Below, one piece after another: positions 23,948 through 32,127 of a stretch of 42,429 nt of DNA. This stretch comes from Cyanobacteria bacterium UBA2566 (GTDB taxonomy: Bacteria; Cyanobacteriota; Cyanobacteriia; Cyanobacteriales; Desertifilaceae). The stretch covers positions 1-42,429 of the forward strand of contig DDLS01000156.1 in NCBI GenBank assembly GCA_002340255.1, written 5' to 3'. The position numbers and the translations under genes were made by a program. Position 1 is the first letter of the stretch. Every line of letters begins with the position of its first letter. A model generated the notes under the pieces. The model was given only the letters and a program-made list of their open reading frames with translations, was not told the DNA's origin and searched no databases.

Positions 23948-25861
23948 ATGACCATTATCGCCGACAACTTCGCTATTGATATCAATAGCTACAAAGCCCT
24001 CACCCTCGATCCCAGCCAACCCCAACTCACCGACGAACAACGGGAAGCGCTCAAATACAACATTCAACTCTGTCGCGATACCCTCATCTTCTTCACCGCA
24101 ACCGGTGCAGCCAGAGGTGTCGGCGGACACACAGGTGGTCCCTACGACACCGTACCCGAAGTCATGATTCTCGATGCCTTCTTCCGGGGAGCGCCTGATA
24201 AATTTGTCCCCATCTTCTTCGATGAAGCCGGACACCGCGTCGGAACCCAGTACCTCATGTCCGTCCTCAATGGAGACATGCCAGCAGAAAAACTGCTCCA
24301 CTATCGCGAAGCCCATCACCACCTCCCCGGACACCCCGAACTCGGTTTAACTCCCGGTGTAAAATTTAGTTCTGGGCGTTTAGGTCATATGTGGCCCTAC
24401 GTTAACGGAGTTGCCCTAGCAAACCCAGGTAAAACAGTCTTCTGTCTTGGTTCCGATGGTTCCCAGCAAGAAGGAAACGACGCAGAAGCTGCCCGGTTAG
24501 CCGTCGCCCAATACATCAATGTCAAACTGATTATTGATGATAATGATGTCACCATTGCCGGCAATCCATCTAAGTATTTACCGGGCTTTAACGTTGCCCA
24601 AACCCTTGCCGGTCATGGCGTAAAGATTCTCGAAGGCAACGGAGAAGACATTGATGATCTTTACAGTCGTCTCTGCGAAGCCATCAATACTCCTGGCCCC
24701 GTTGCAGTGATTAACAAGCGTCCCATGTGTCCTGGTATCGAAGGACTCGAAGGATCGAATCACGGTCATGATGTCATTTCCTTAAAATTGGCACTGCAAT
24801 ATTTAGAACAACGGGGTCATACCGCCGCAGTTGAATACCTCAAGGCTATTGAAAAACCTTCACAAAGCTATACTTTCCTCGGTTCGAGTGACAAAGTTGG
24901 CTCGAACCGGAATGTCTTTGGAGAATCTGTAGTGGCGATTCTCGGACGCATGAGTGAAGAAGAGCGCAAACAAAACGTTCTCTGTGTTGATAGCGACTTA
25001 GAAGGCTCCTGTGGCTTAAACAAAATCCATGCAGCTCATCCCGAAATTTTTGTCAGTGGCGGCATTATGGAGCGGGGTAACCTCTCGGCTGCGGCTGGCT
25101 TTGGCATGGAGAAAGGCAAGCAAGGAATTTTTGCTACCTTTAGCGCCTTTCTGGAGATGTGCATCTCTGAAATTACCATGGCTCGCCTCAATTATTCTAA
25201 TCTCCTCTGTCATTTCTCCCACGCGGGAATTGATGACATGGCAGACAATACCTGTCACTTCGGCATCAATAATCTGTTTGCCGATAATGGGTTAGATGAT
25301 GGCTATGAAACCAGGGTTTATTTCCCAGCCGATGCCGGACAAATGAAGGCTTGCGTGGAAGCTGTCTTCCCTCAACCCGGACTGCGGTTTATTTTCTCCA
25401 CTCGTTCTAAAGTTCCCTTCTTACTCGATAGCGAAGGTAAGGAACTCTATGGTGAAGGTTACACCTTTACCCCTGGCAAAGATGAAGTGATTCGCGAAGG
25501 AACTGCCGGTTATATTGTCAGCTTTGGGGATGGTCTCTATCGCGCTCTAGATGCGGTTGAACGGTTGAAGCAAGACGGCATTGATGTGGGTTTAATTAAT
25601 AAATCAACTCTCAATGTAATCGATGAAGAGATGATGACCAAAGTGGGAAATGCTCCCTTTGTCTTGGTGGTTGAATCTTTTAACCGCAAAACGGGTTTAG
25701 GTAGCCGGTTTGGTTCCTGGTTACTGGAACGGGGATTAACACCGAAGTTTGCTTATTTGGGCGTGCATAAGGAAGGATGCGGTGGACTGTGGGAACAGTT
25801 CCCCTATCAAGGTATTGACCCCGTTGGCATTATGGATAAGGTTAAGGTGTTAGTCGGTTAA
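23948..25861 (+). CDS. Transketolase-like thiamine-diphosphate enzyme
   Basis: The 637-residue enzyme has the transketolase fold. The N-terminal part has the HTGG motif (61-64) and the thiamine-diphosphate motif GSDGSQQEGN (168-177). The pyrimidine-binding part has GIMERGNLSAAAGFGMEKG, with the catalytic-type Glu. The C-terminal domain ends with the usual beta fold. It is shorter than the Calvin-cycle enzyme (about 665-670) and differs in sequence from that group, so its substrates are open. It stands alone, with a hairpin after its stop. Confidence 0.85.
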   Translation: MTIIADNFAIDINSYKALTLDPSQPQLTDEQREALKYNIQLCRDTLIFFTATGAARGVGGHTGGPYDTVPEVMILDAFFRGAPDKFVPIFFDEAGHRVGTQYLMSVLNGDMPAEKLLHYREAHHHLPGHPELGLTPGVKFSSGRLGHMWPYVNGVALANPGKTVFCLGSDGSQQEGNDAEAARLAVAQYINVKLIIDDNDVTIAGNPSKYLPGFNVAQTLAGHGVKILEGNGEDIDDLYSRLCEAINTPGPVAVINKRPMCPGIEGLEGSNHGHDVISLKLALQYLEQRGHTAAVEYLKAIEKPSQSYTFLGSSDKVGSNRNVFGESVVAILGRMSEEERKQNVLCVDSDLEGSCGLNKIHAAHPEIFVSGGIMERGNLSAAAGFGMEKGKQGIFATFSAFLEMCISEITMARLNYSNLLCHFSHAGIDDMADNTCHFGINNLFADNGLDDGYETRVYFPADAGQMKACVEAVFPQPGLRFIFSTRSKVPFLLDSEGKELYGEGYTFTPGKDEVIREGTAGYIVSFGDGLYRALDAVERLKQDGIDVGLINKSTLNVIDEEMMTKVGNAPFVLVVESFNRKTGLGSRFGSWLLERGLTPKFAYLGVHKEGCGGLWEQFPYQGIDPVGIMDKVKVLVG

Positions 25862-25881
25862 TTCTGAGCGCCAATTGGCAT

Positions 25882-25914
25882 AGAAACCGGGTTTCTGCAA
25901 GAAACCCGGTTTCT
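25882..25914. repeat. Perfect 15-bp-stem hairpin, AGAAACCGGGTTTCT
   Basis: Two fully complementary 15-base arms have a three-base loop (GCA). The hairpin lies 20 bases after the transketolase-like gene and before a convergent gene. It can stop transcription from both sides or be a mobile palindromic element; no T tract follows on the plus strand. Confidence 0.85.
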
Positions 25915-26022
25915 CGACACATCAATTGAGTTTATTTTTTCCGAAAGTTTTGAGAGTTGGTGAGCTACGCAACAAACGCCATGTAATCCCAAAGCGTTGT
26001 ATCCAGTTAAAATATCCTTCAC

Positions 26023-28215
26023 TTAGTTAATCTTTTCCATTTTTTGGATAATTTCTGGATTATACAAACGCAGATAATTCCAGTAATTTCCAAATACAGA
26101 TTTGACATAGCCATAGGTTTCAGGAAAGGGTATTTTTTCCACAAATTCATCAGGATCGCGGAAACCGAAACGGTTCAGCCAATCGGCTACATTCCCTGGA
26201 CCAGCATTGTAACTCGCTACAGCCAACAAGGAATTATTGCTATACTCGCTGTGGGTATAGTCTAAATACCAGGTTCCCAACTTTATATTATCATTCGGAT
26301 TGTCCAACTGATAACTGGCAAGATTGATTTTACCGGCGATCCATTCCCCAGTTTCTGGCATCACTTGCATTAATCCAGTAGCGCCAACGATGGATTGAAT
26401 TTGGGGCATAAATCGAGATTCTTGGCGAATTAGAGCCGTGACTAAAAGGGGATTGAGTTGCCGATCTTTTGACCAACTTTCAATGGATTCTAGATAGGGA
26501 AAAGGATAGAGGGCTTGCCAATAGGCGAGTTGTTGACGGAGCATTTGATATTGTTTTTGCTCTTCAGGATCGTCCCGCCATGCCAGGCTATTGAGCATGA
26601 AGATTCCGTCTAAATAATCGCCAACTTGCAAGCGCAGAATACCATCAGTAAACTGCTGGGCAACAGTGGGTTCCATCAAGTTAGTAAATTCGACTTGCCA
26701 CAGCATCCAAGCCTCTCGATCTTGTCCCAGTTGATGAAGTTCTTTCAGGGTTTCAGAACCGGCGGGTAATAGGGGGCGAGGGATGCTATATTCTACGTCG
26801 GGTTCGAGATAGCGAACGCTGGTAAAGTCGCCCACATTCCATCCGAGCATGAGAGCCGATCGCCAGGCATAGTAGGATTCAGGGTAGCGCTGTAGCACAT
26901 ATTCAAAGGTAGCTTTGGCATCCCGCTCCCTGCCCAGTTTTTTCGCCCATTTCCCTACCCAAAAGGCGGCTTCGGGAGCGTACTCTGTCTCTGGGTTTTC
27001 TACGGTGATTTCCTGGGCAAGTCTCCAGGCTTGCAGTAAGTTACCCTTGTCGGCGGCATCTTCGGCTTGTTGCCATCTGAGTTTGGCTGCTTCTTCTGAT
27101 TGACTATATTGGGTTAAAATCGACTGCCGCGCCTGTTTTGCAGATTGGGAACTTTTGAGCGCGTCTAACACTTTGCCTTGTTCTACCAGAGCGGCGGCGG
27201 CTTTGTGGGGAAACCGATCAATGACAATATTCAGATACTCTTGTGCGGGTTGCAGATCGACTAACCGGGAAAGATGAATTAAGCCTTGGGCAGTTTCTTT
27301 CTCATTGGGGTAACTACTATACAAGAATTTATAGGCGGCGATCGCTTCTTGGGTTTTGCCTCCAAGGTGCAACCCTCTTGCCGCCCGATATCGGTTTTTG
27401 GGTGTGGGAGGCGCTTTGGCATAGGCTGCACCGGCTTTGCCATACTCAATTTTTTCCCAATAACCAAAGGCGATAATTTCCCAATCTTCAGGGGTAAGTT
27501 GGGCGCTGTGGGTTTGGGTGAGGCGATCTAGAAGTTCAGTATAGTCAGGTTTGTAGAGAGCATGTTTAGCCAGCAGGCGCAATAGGGGCAACGAGTTGGG
27601 ATTCGTCGCCAGTTGATTCGCCGCCATTTCTACGGTGCGGGGATGGGCAGGAAATTTGGTGATCGCCTCTTCCCACAGTTTAGGATTCGTTTTGCCTAAC
27701 TCATAGAGGGCTTCAGCCGCCACAGGATGATTGGGATGGGTAGTAAAAATCTTTTGCCACGTCGCTGCGGCTTGCGTGGTTTCCCCTAATTGGGCATAGG
27801 CTTGGGCGCGTTGAGAAAGAATATGAGCGGCTAGGAGAGGATAACGGGTTTCTAAATTCTCTAAAGTGGCGATCGCCTCTTGGGGTTGATTTTGAGCCAA
27901 CCGATCCATCGCCAATAGATAGCGAGCGCGAGGATGTTCTGGATGACTCGGTTGTTGGCTCATCGCTTCCAGATAGGGTTGGCGCTCAGTCGGCGAAAGT
28001 TTCACCAACTGGGCAATTTTGGATTGCTGTACTTGAGTCGGGTTAAGCTGAAACGTTGGTTTTTCAGACGGAACTTCGGGTAGCCAAGAGCTCACTTCAT
28101 CAGCGATTTGGCGATCCAGATGGGTTTGATGGAGGATCGCCCCCCCAACAATTGCCCCTAGACTGACTCCGGCGATCGAGAAAATGAGAGGAAGATTAGA
28201 TTTAGGGTTAGACAT
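26023..28215 (-). CDS. Soluble lytic transglycosylase (Slt-like) with TPR repeats
   Basis: This 730-residue protein cuts murein glycan strands between MurNAc and GlcNAc. From the ATG chosen here, residues 8-28 form a single hydrophobic anchor or signal. The middle (about 60-540) is a helical superhelix of TPR-like pairs (YLLAMDRLAQNQPQEAIATL and others). The C-terminal domain holds the catalytic Glu599 in ALIRQESRF, then GLMQVMPETG and ASYNAGPGNV. An upstream in-frame TTG (28326) and ATG (28266) would add residues that are unlike a signal. It stands alone. Confidence 0.88.
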   Translation of the reverse strand: MSNPKSNLPLIFSIAGVSLGAIVGGAILHQTHLDRQIADEVSSWLPEVPSEKPTFQLNPTQVQQSKIAQLVKLSPTERQPYLEAMSQQPSHPEHPRARYLLAMDRLAQNQPQEAIATLENLETRYPLLAAHILSQRAQAYAQLGETTQAAATWQKIFTTHPNHPVAAEALYELGKTNPKLWEEAITKFPAHPRTVEMAANQLATNPNSLPLLRLLAKHALYKPDYTELLDRLTQTHSAQLTPEDWEIIAFGYWEKIEYGKAGAAYAKAPPTPKNRYRAARGLHLGGKTQEAIAAYKFLYSSYPNEKETAQGLIHLSRLVDLQPAQEYLNIVIDRFPHKAAAALVEQGKVLDALKSSQSAKQARQSILTQYSQSEEAAKLRWQQAEDAADKGNLLQAWRLAQEITVENPETEYAPEAAFWVGKWAKKLGRERDAKATFEYVLQRYPESYYAWRSALMLGWNVGDFTSVRYLEPDVEYSIPRPLLPAGSETLKELHQLGQDREAWMLWQVEFTNLMEPTVAQQFTDGILRLQVGDYLDGIFMLNSLAWRDDPEEQKQYQMLRQQLAYWQALYPFPYLESIESWSKDRQLNPLLVTALIRQESRFMPQIQSIVGATGLMQVMPETGEWIAGKINLASYQLDNPNDNIKLGTWYLDYTHSEYSNNSLLAVASYNAGPGNVADWLNRFGFRDPDEFVEKIPFPETYGYVKSVFGNYWNYLRLYNPEIIQKMEKIN

Positions 28216-28472
28216 GATTGGGGTAGAAATAGCGATCGGGTTAGGAGACGAACGGAACCGGGGCATAGGTTTCAGCCAGCATAAAAGATTAGCTTTACGC
28301 TGTATATTCCCCGATCTTAATCGCAAATTTACATCCGTGCCGATCTTACACTCACACTAGAGCGATTAATGCTTACCCAGAGGATTGGTTATATAGCCTT
28401 TCTTTATTGCATGAAGTATAGCCCTCACCCCCAACGCTCGCTTTCACTGGAGAGAGGCTATTTCTAGAACTC
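28216..28472. other. Intergenic stretch before PIN relic
   Basis: This holds the promoter side of the transglycosylase gene and possible alternate start codons for it. No other gene, hairpin or repeat was seen. Confidence 0.6.
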
Positions 28473-28568
28473 ATGGAAGAAGCAAGCCAACAAGCGATTG
28501 CTAACGAAATAACTCTAGAATTTCTAGAGTCATTTCTCGATCGTGAAAACCAACAGAATTGTAATTGA
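28473..28568 (+). pseudogene. Short antitoxin-like frame, 31 codons
   Basis: MEEASQQAIANEITLEFLES, then FLDREN is a helical frame that overlaps the next frame by 26 bases. Its position directly before a PIN relic and its small acidic character suggest the remnant or short form of the antitoxin. It could be a chance frame. Confidence 0.35.
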
Positions 28569-28689
28569 CATCAAGATTGTAGTCAGCGCTTTGATATTCT
28601 CTGACTCTACGGCAAGGACAGCTTTTAGAGAAGCTAAAGCGATCGGCAAATGCGAATTATATGATTGCAATTTCTCCTGGTTAGGATAG
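28543..28689 (+). pseudogene. PIN-family (COG1569-like) toxin relic, 48 codons
   Basis: From the GTG the frame reads VKTNRIVIDIKIVVSALIF, then SDSTARTAFREAKAIGKCEL. Intact relatives start with VIDTNVLVSALL and are about 130-140 residues. Here the Asp is kept but the TN that follows it is IK, and a stop comes after 48 codons; the other acidic residues are missing. A 12-base tandem duplication covers the stop. Confidence 0.65.
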
Positions 28690-28709
28690 TCTAAGGCATA
28701 GTCTAAGGC
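28686..28709. repeat. 12-base tandem duplication ATAGTCTAAGGC
   Basis: Two exact copies lie head to tail (28686-28697 and 28698-28709), starting in the stop codon of the PIN relic. Confidence 0.9.
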
Positions 28710-28763
28710 TCGCTACCCCACTATACTAAGTAAAAGGAAACGGTACACTTATTATCAATAACG

Positions 28764-30239
28764 ATGGAATTCAAACCTACAGATACGCCACGGTTAGATT
28801 GGACGGGGGATGCGCTTGCCCTGGGCTTTTTTGAGGATGCGGTAGAACTGAGTGCGGATCTAGGACAACTGGATGAGAAGCTAGACGGCGCTCTGGCTGA
28901 GTTCATTGAAGATGCAGAGTTTAAGGGTAAAGACGGCAGTACAATATTTACTCGCTTAGGGAAAAAATACCCGATCCGCAAACTGATTTTGCTGGGCTTG
29001 GGGAAAGCGGAAAAGCTGAGTGTAGAAACTCTGCGTCAAGGAGGAGCATCGGCAGCTAAGTTGGCACAAAAGGAACGCTGCCAAAGTTTAGGTCTTAGTT
29101 TTCCCCTGTTGAATGACGATCGCCACTTAACCGCTCAGGCGATCGCCGAAGGAATTGAGTTAGGCTTACATCAGGATAATCGCTTTAAGTCAGAACCAGA
29201 GGAGAAACCCCCAGAGTTGCAAACGGTGGCGCTGTTGGGGTTAGGCGGTACAGAAGCGGCTCTAGAAAAAGCCACCATTATCTGTTCTGGGGTGATTTTA
29301 GCACGGGAATTGGTGGCAGCTCCCGCCAATGAGGTAACACCAATTACTTTAGCAGAAACAGCACAGGCGATTGCCTCCGAATATGGCTTAGAGCTGGAAA
29401 TTTTAGGGCAAAAAGAATGTGAAGAACAGGGAATGGGAGCATTTTTGGGGGTTGCCCAAGCCTCCGATCTTCCCCCTCAATTTATCCATCTCACCTATAA
29501 ACCCCAAGGTACACCGCGCCGCAAGTTAGCCATCGTCGGTAAAGGCTTAACCTTTGACTCGGGTGGCTTGAATATCAAAGCGGGTGCGGGGAGTAGCATC
29601 GAGATGATGAAAACCGACATGGGAGGTGCAGGAGCCACATTAGGTGCAGCCAAGGCGATCGCCCAATTAAAACCCGATGTTGAAGTTCATTTTATCTCAG
29701 CAGCGACCGAAAATATGATTAGCGGTCATGCCATGCATCCGGGGGATATTCTCAAAGCTTCCAATGGCAAAACCATTGAGGTCAATAATACGGATGCCGA
29801 AGGTCGTCTTACGTTAGCAGATGCCTTGGTGTTTGCCGAAAAACTGGGTGTGGAGGCGATCGTCGATCTCGCCACCTTAACCGGAGCTTGTGTTGTCGCT
29901 TTGGGCAATAAAATTGGTGGGTTATGGACAGCCGATGATACCCTAGCCGCCGACTTTATCAACAGCTCCGAACTTGCCGGAGAACAGTTTTGGCGGATGC
30001 CCTTAGAAGAGACCTATTTTGATAGCATGAAATCCGTCGTTGCTGATATGAAAAACGCCGGTTCAAGGGCAGGCGGTTCAATTTCTGCGGCCCTATTTTT
30101 GAAGCAGTTTATCAAGGAAACTCCTTGGATACATTTAGATATTGCCGGCCCCGTTTGGACAGATAAAGATTACCGCTACCATAGCGCGGGTGCAACCGGT
30201 TTCCCCGTTCGCTCCTTGGTGAATTGGGTTTTAAGTTAA
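28764..30239 (+). CDS. pepA: PepA, leucyl aminopeptidase (M17)
   Basis: The 491-residue cytosolic peptidase removes N-terminal residues with two metal ions. GKGLTFDSGGLNIKAG (with the Lys/Asp metal ligands, around 261-276) and NTDAEGRLTL (342-351) are the M17 signatures. The N-terminal domain is the usual regulatory alpha/beta part. In other bacteria PepA also binds DNA. It stands alone, with a hairpin just after the stop. Confidence 0.95.
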   Translation: MEFKPTDTPRLDWTGDALALGFFEDAVELSADLGQLDEKLDGALAEFIEDAEFKGKDGSTIFTRLGKKYPIRKLILLGLGKAEKLSVETLRQGGASAAKLAQKERCQSLGLSFPLLNDDRHLTAQAIAEGIELGLHQDNRFKSEPEEKPPELQTVALLGLGGTEAALEKATIICSGVILARELVAAPANEVTPITLAETAQAIASEYGLELEILGQKECEEQGMGAFLGVAQASDLPPQFIHLTYKPQGTPRRKLAIVGKGLTFDSGGLNIKAGAGSSIEMMKTDMGGAGATLGAAKAIAQLKPDVEVHFISAATENMISGHAMHPGDILKASNGKTIEVNNTDAEGRLTLADALVFAEKLGVEAIVDLATLTGACVVALGNKIGGLWTADDTLAADFINSSELAGEQFWRMPLEETYFDSMKSVVADMKNAGSRAGGSISAALFLKQFIKETPWIHLDIAGPVWTDKDYRYHSAGATGFPVRSLVNWVLS

Positions 30240-30249
30240 CCTGATGTTT

Positions 30250-30273
30250 AGGGGTTGGATGCGTCCAATCCCT
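30250..30273 (+). terminator. Hairpin after pepA
   Basis: AGGGGTTGGA pairs with TCCAATCCCT with one G-T pair and a four-base loop. A following T tract is missing, so termination is less certain. Confidence 0.5.
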
Positions 30274-30302
30274 AATTGGAGTGTATTTCCTCGGTTGATA
30301 TC

Positions 30303-31406
30303 ATGCTGAAATCGTTTTATATCAAGAATTTTAGAATATTTCGCGAACTGCAAATTAAATCCTTAAGTCGTGTCAATCTGATTGTTGGGAAAAATAATGT
30401 TGGCAAAAGTACGTTTTTAGAAGCAATCCGTATTTATGCCAGCAGAGTGTCTCAAGATGTACTTTTTGAATTGATAGATGGACGGCAAGAAAACTGGTTT
30501 AAAGAAAAGCCGCTAGACATGAAAAACTTAACCTTAGAAAATCTGCGTCACTTGTTTTTTAAACATCAATTACCAGAAATAGGTGAGGAAGGAATTTTGC
30601 TTTCAGAAGCACCTTACATAAAGGAATTCCATATTAAATTAATGCCATACCAAGTACAACAAGAACAAGGAGTTCTGAGAAAAGTTCCAGTTGATCTTGA
30701 TTCCCTAAAATCTGATGGAGAAATTCCAGATGTTTTTTCTTCTATTGTTGTTCATGAGGAAGGTAAAAATCTTCGACTTATTGACCTGAAGGTTTTTGAA
30801 AACAAACTTTTCTCAATACCTCTAAAGGATAATACTGTTTCTTGTCAATCTATACCAATGAAGAAAAAACGAGATCATAGCATTGCTCAATTATGGGATG
30901 CAACTAGCTTAACCCCTTTAAAATCAGAAGTAATTTCCGGCTTGAATTTAATTGAGCCTAGAATTTCAGACATCTCCTTTGTACAGCCGAATGGAAATCA
31001 AAGTGGTTCTATACGAATTCCTTTGGTAAAACTTGAAGGAATTGATGAACCTTTACCCATGAAAACTTTGGGAGATGGGGTTAATCATTTATTGGAAATT
31101 TTACTTTGTCTTGTGAATAGCAAAAATGGATGCTTACTGATTGACGAATTAGAAAATGGGTTGCATTGGACAGTTCAGTCTAAAGTTTGGGAAGTTATTT
31201 TTCAGATTGCAGAAAAACTCAATATTCAAGTATTCGCCACAACTCACAGTTATGATTGCGTGAAAAGTTTTGGGAAAATTTGGAACCAGTATCCAGAGTC
31301 AGGATCGGTGTTTCGTCTAGAGTCTAAACAGGACAACATTAAAGCAACTGAATATACTTTAGAACAATTAATGGATTCTCTAGAATCAGAAATTTATATT
31401 CGTTAA
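30303..31406 (+). CDS. AAA-family ATPase, OLD/PARIS AriA-like
   Basis: The 367-residue ABC-like ATPase starts with MLKSFYIKNFRIFRELQIKSL, the usual OLD-family N-terminus. Walker A is GKNNVGKST (29-37). The signature-like LGDGVNHLLEILL, Walker B CLLIDELENGLHW (277-289, Asp281 and Glu282) and TTHS (His315) follow near the end. The TOPRIM part of OLD proteins is missing and is supplied by the next gene, 11 bases downstream. In known systems of this layout (OLD, PARIS) the pair acts against phage. The ATG at 30303 is preferred to a TTG at 30276. The DNA is more AT-rich than most neighbours. Confidence 0.85.
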   Translation: MLKSFYIKNFRIFRELQIKSLSRVNLIVGKNNVGKSTFLEAIRIYASRVSQDVLFELIDGRQENWFKEKPLDMKNLTLENLRHLFFKHQLPEIGEEGILLSEAPYIKEFHIKLMPYQVQQEQGVLRKVPVDLDSLKSDGEIPDVFSSIVVHEEGKNLRLIDLKVFENKLFSIPLKDNTVSCQSIPMKKKRDHSIAQLWDATSLTPLKSEVISGLNLIEPRISDISFVQPNGNQSGSIRIPLVKLEGIDEPLPMKTLGDGVNHLLEILLCLVNSKNGCLLIDELENGLHWTVQSKVWEVIFQIAEKLNIQVFATTHSYDCVKSFGKIWNQYPESGSVFRLESKQDNIKATEYTLEQLMDSLESEIYIR

Positions 31407-31417
31407 GCAATACTCCT

Positions 31418-32074
31418 ATGTCCGATCCTTGCAAACAAGATCTCAACTCTTCTGAAATCAAAAAAATCTTACTTGTAGAAGGCAATAATGATTGTCATAT
31501 CGTGATGGCATTGTGTAAAAAACAGAGTGTTTCTAATAACTTTAGGATTCATGATTGTGAAGGTATTGATCTAGCCTTGAAAAATTTGAATTCCTTGATT
31601 ATTCGCCCAGATACTCCAGAAGTGATAGGTACGGTTTTAGATGCGGATAAATCAATCATGACTCAGTGGAATCGTATACAGAAAAAGTTGCAAGATTATG
31701 ATTACAATTTTCCTCAAAATCCGACGATAAATGGCACAATTATTCAAGGTTACGAAGATAAGCCTAAATTAGGGTTTTGGCTAATGCCAAATAATATTGA
31801 TGAGGGTATTGTAGAAGATCTTTGTATTAAATTAGTTCCGCTAGATTGGAAGGATACCTTCCGATTTGCCCAAGAATGTGTTGCTGAAGCTAAAAATCGT
31901 AAATTGACAGACTTTAAAGACCAGCATTATCGTAAAGCGGAGCTTTGTACTTATTTAGCTTGGCGAGATGAACCCGGTTTTCCTCCAGGAAAAGCGATAG
32001 GCGCAAAAAAATTGAATGCTGACGCTGAGTTAGCCAAGCATTTTACAGATTGGTTAAAACAACTTTTTGGTTAA
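31418..32074 (+). CDS. DUF3226-like TOPRIM protein, partner of the ATPase
   Basis: The 218-residue protein has TOPRIM features: KKILLVEGNNDCHIV (Glu21, Asp25) and GTVLDADKS (Asp75, Asp77), typical of DUF3226. The C-terminal half is helical. TOPRIM nucleases cut DNA or RNA with Mg ions. It is 11 bases after the ATPase gene and probably in one operon. The pair suggests a two-gene defence system in which the ATPase holds the nuclease in check. The nuclease role is family inference. Confidence 0.8.
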   Translation: MSDPCKQDLNSSEIKKILLVEGNNDCHIVMALCKKQSVSNNFRIHDCEGIDLALKNLNSLIIRPDTPEVIGTVLDADKSIMTQWNRIQKKLQDYDYNFPQNPTINGTIIQGYEDKPKLGFWLMPNNIDEGIVEDLCIKLVPLDWKDTFRFAQECVAEAKNRKLTDFKDQHYRKAELCTYLAWRDEPGFPPGKAIGAKKLNADAELAKHFTDWLKQLFG

Positions 32075-32086
32075 AGGAAAGTTAGT

Positions 32087-32121
32087 GTAGGGTGCGATCG
32101 CGAAACCGCAGGGCACCCTAC
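32087..32121. terminator. Hairpin between convergent genes
   Basis: GTAGGGTGC and GCACCCTAC form a 9-bp stem with a 17-base loop that holds a GCGATCGC. It sits between the stops of the DUF3226 and RND genes and could end both transcripts. It resembles a known type of dispersed cyanobacterial palindrome. Confidence 0.5.
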
Positions 32122-32127
32122 TATGGC

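Noticed and set aside
23687..23951. Plus-strand frames before the transketolase-like gene
   Set aside because: They translate the C-rich tract into Pro/Ser/His repeats and overlap the HMA gene in antisense.
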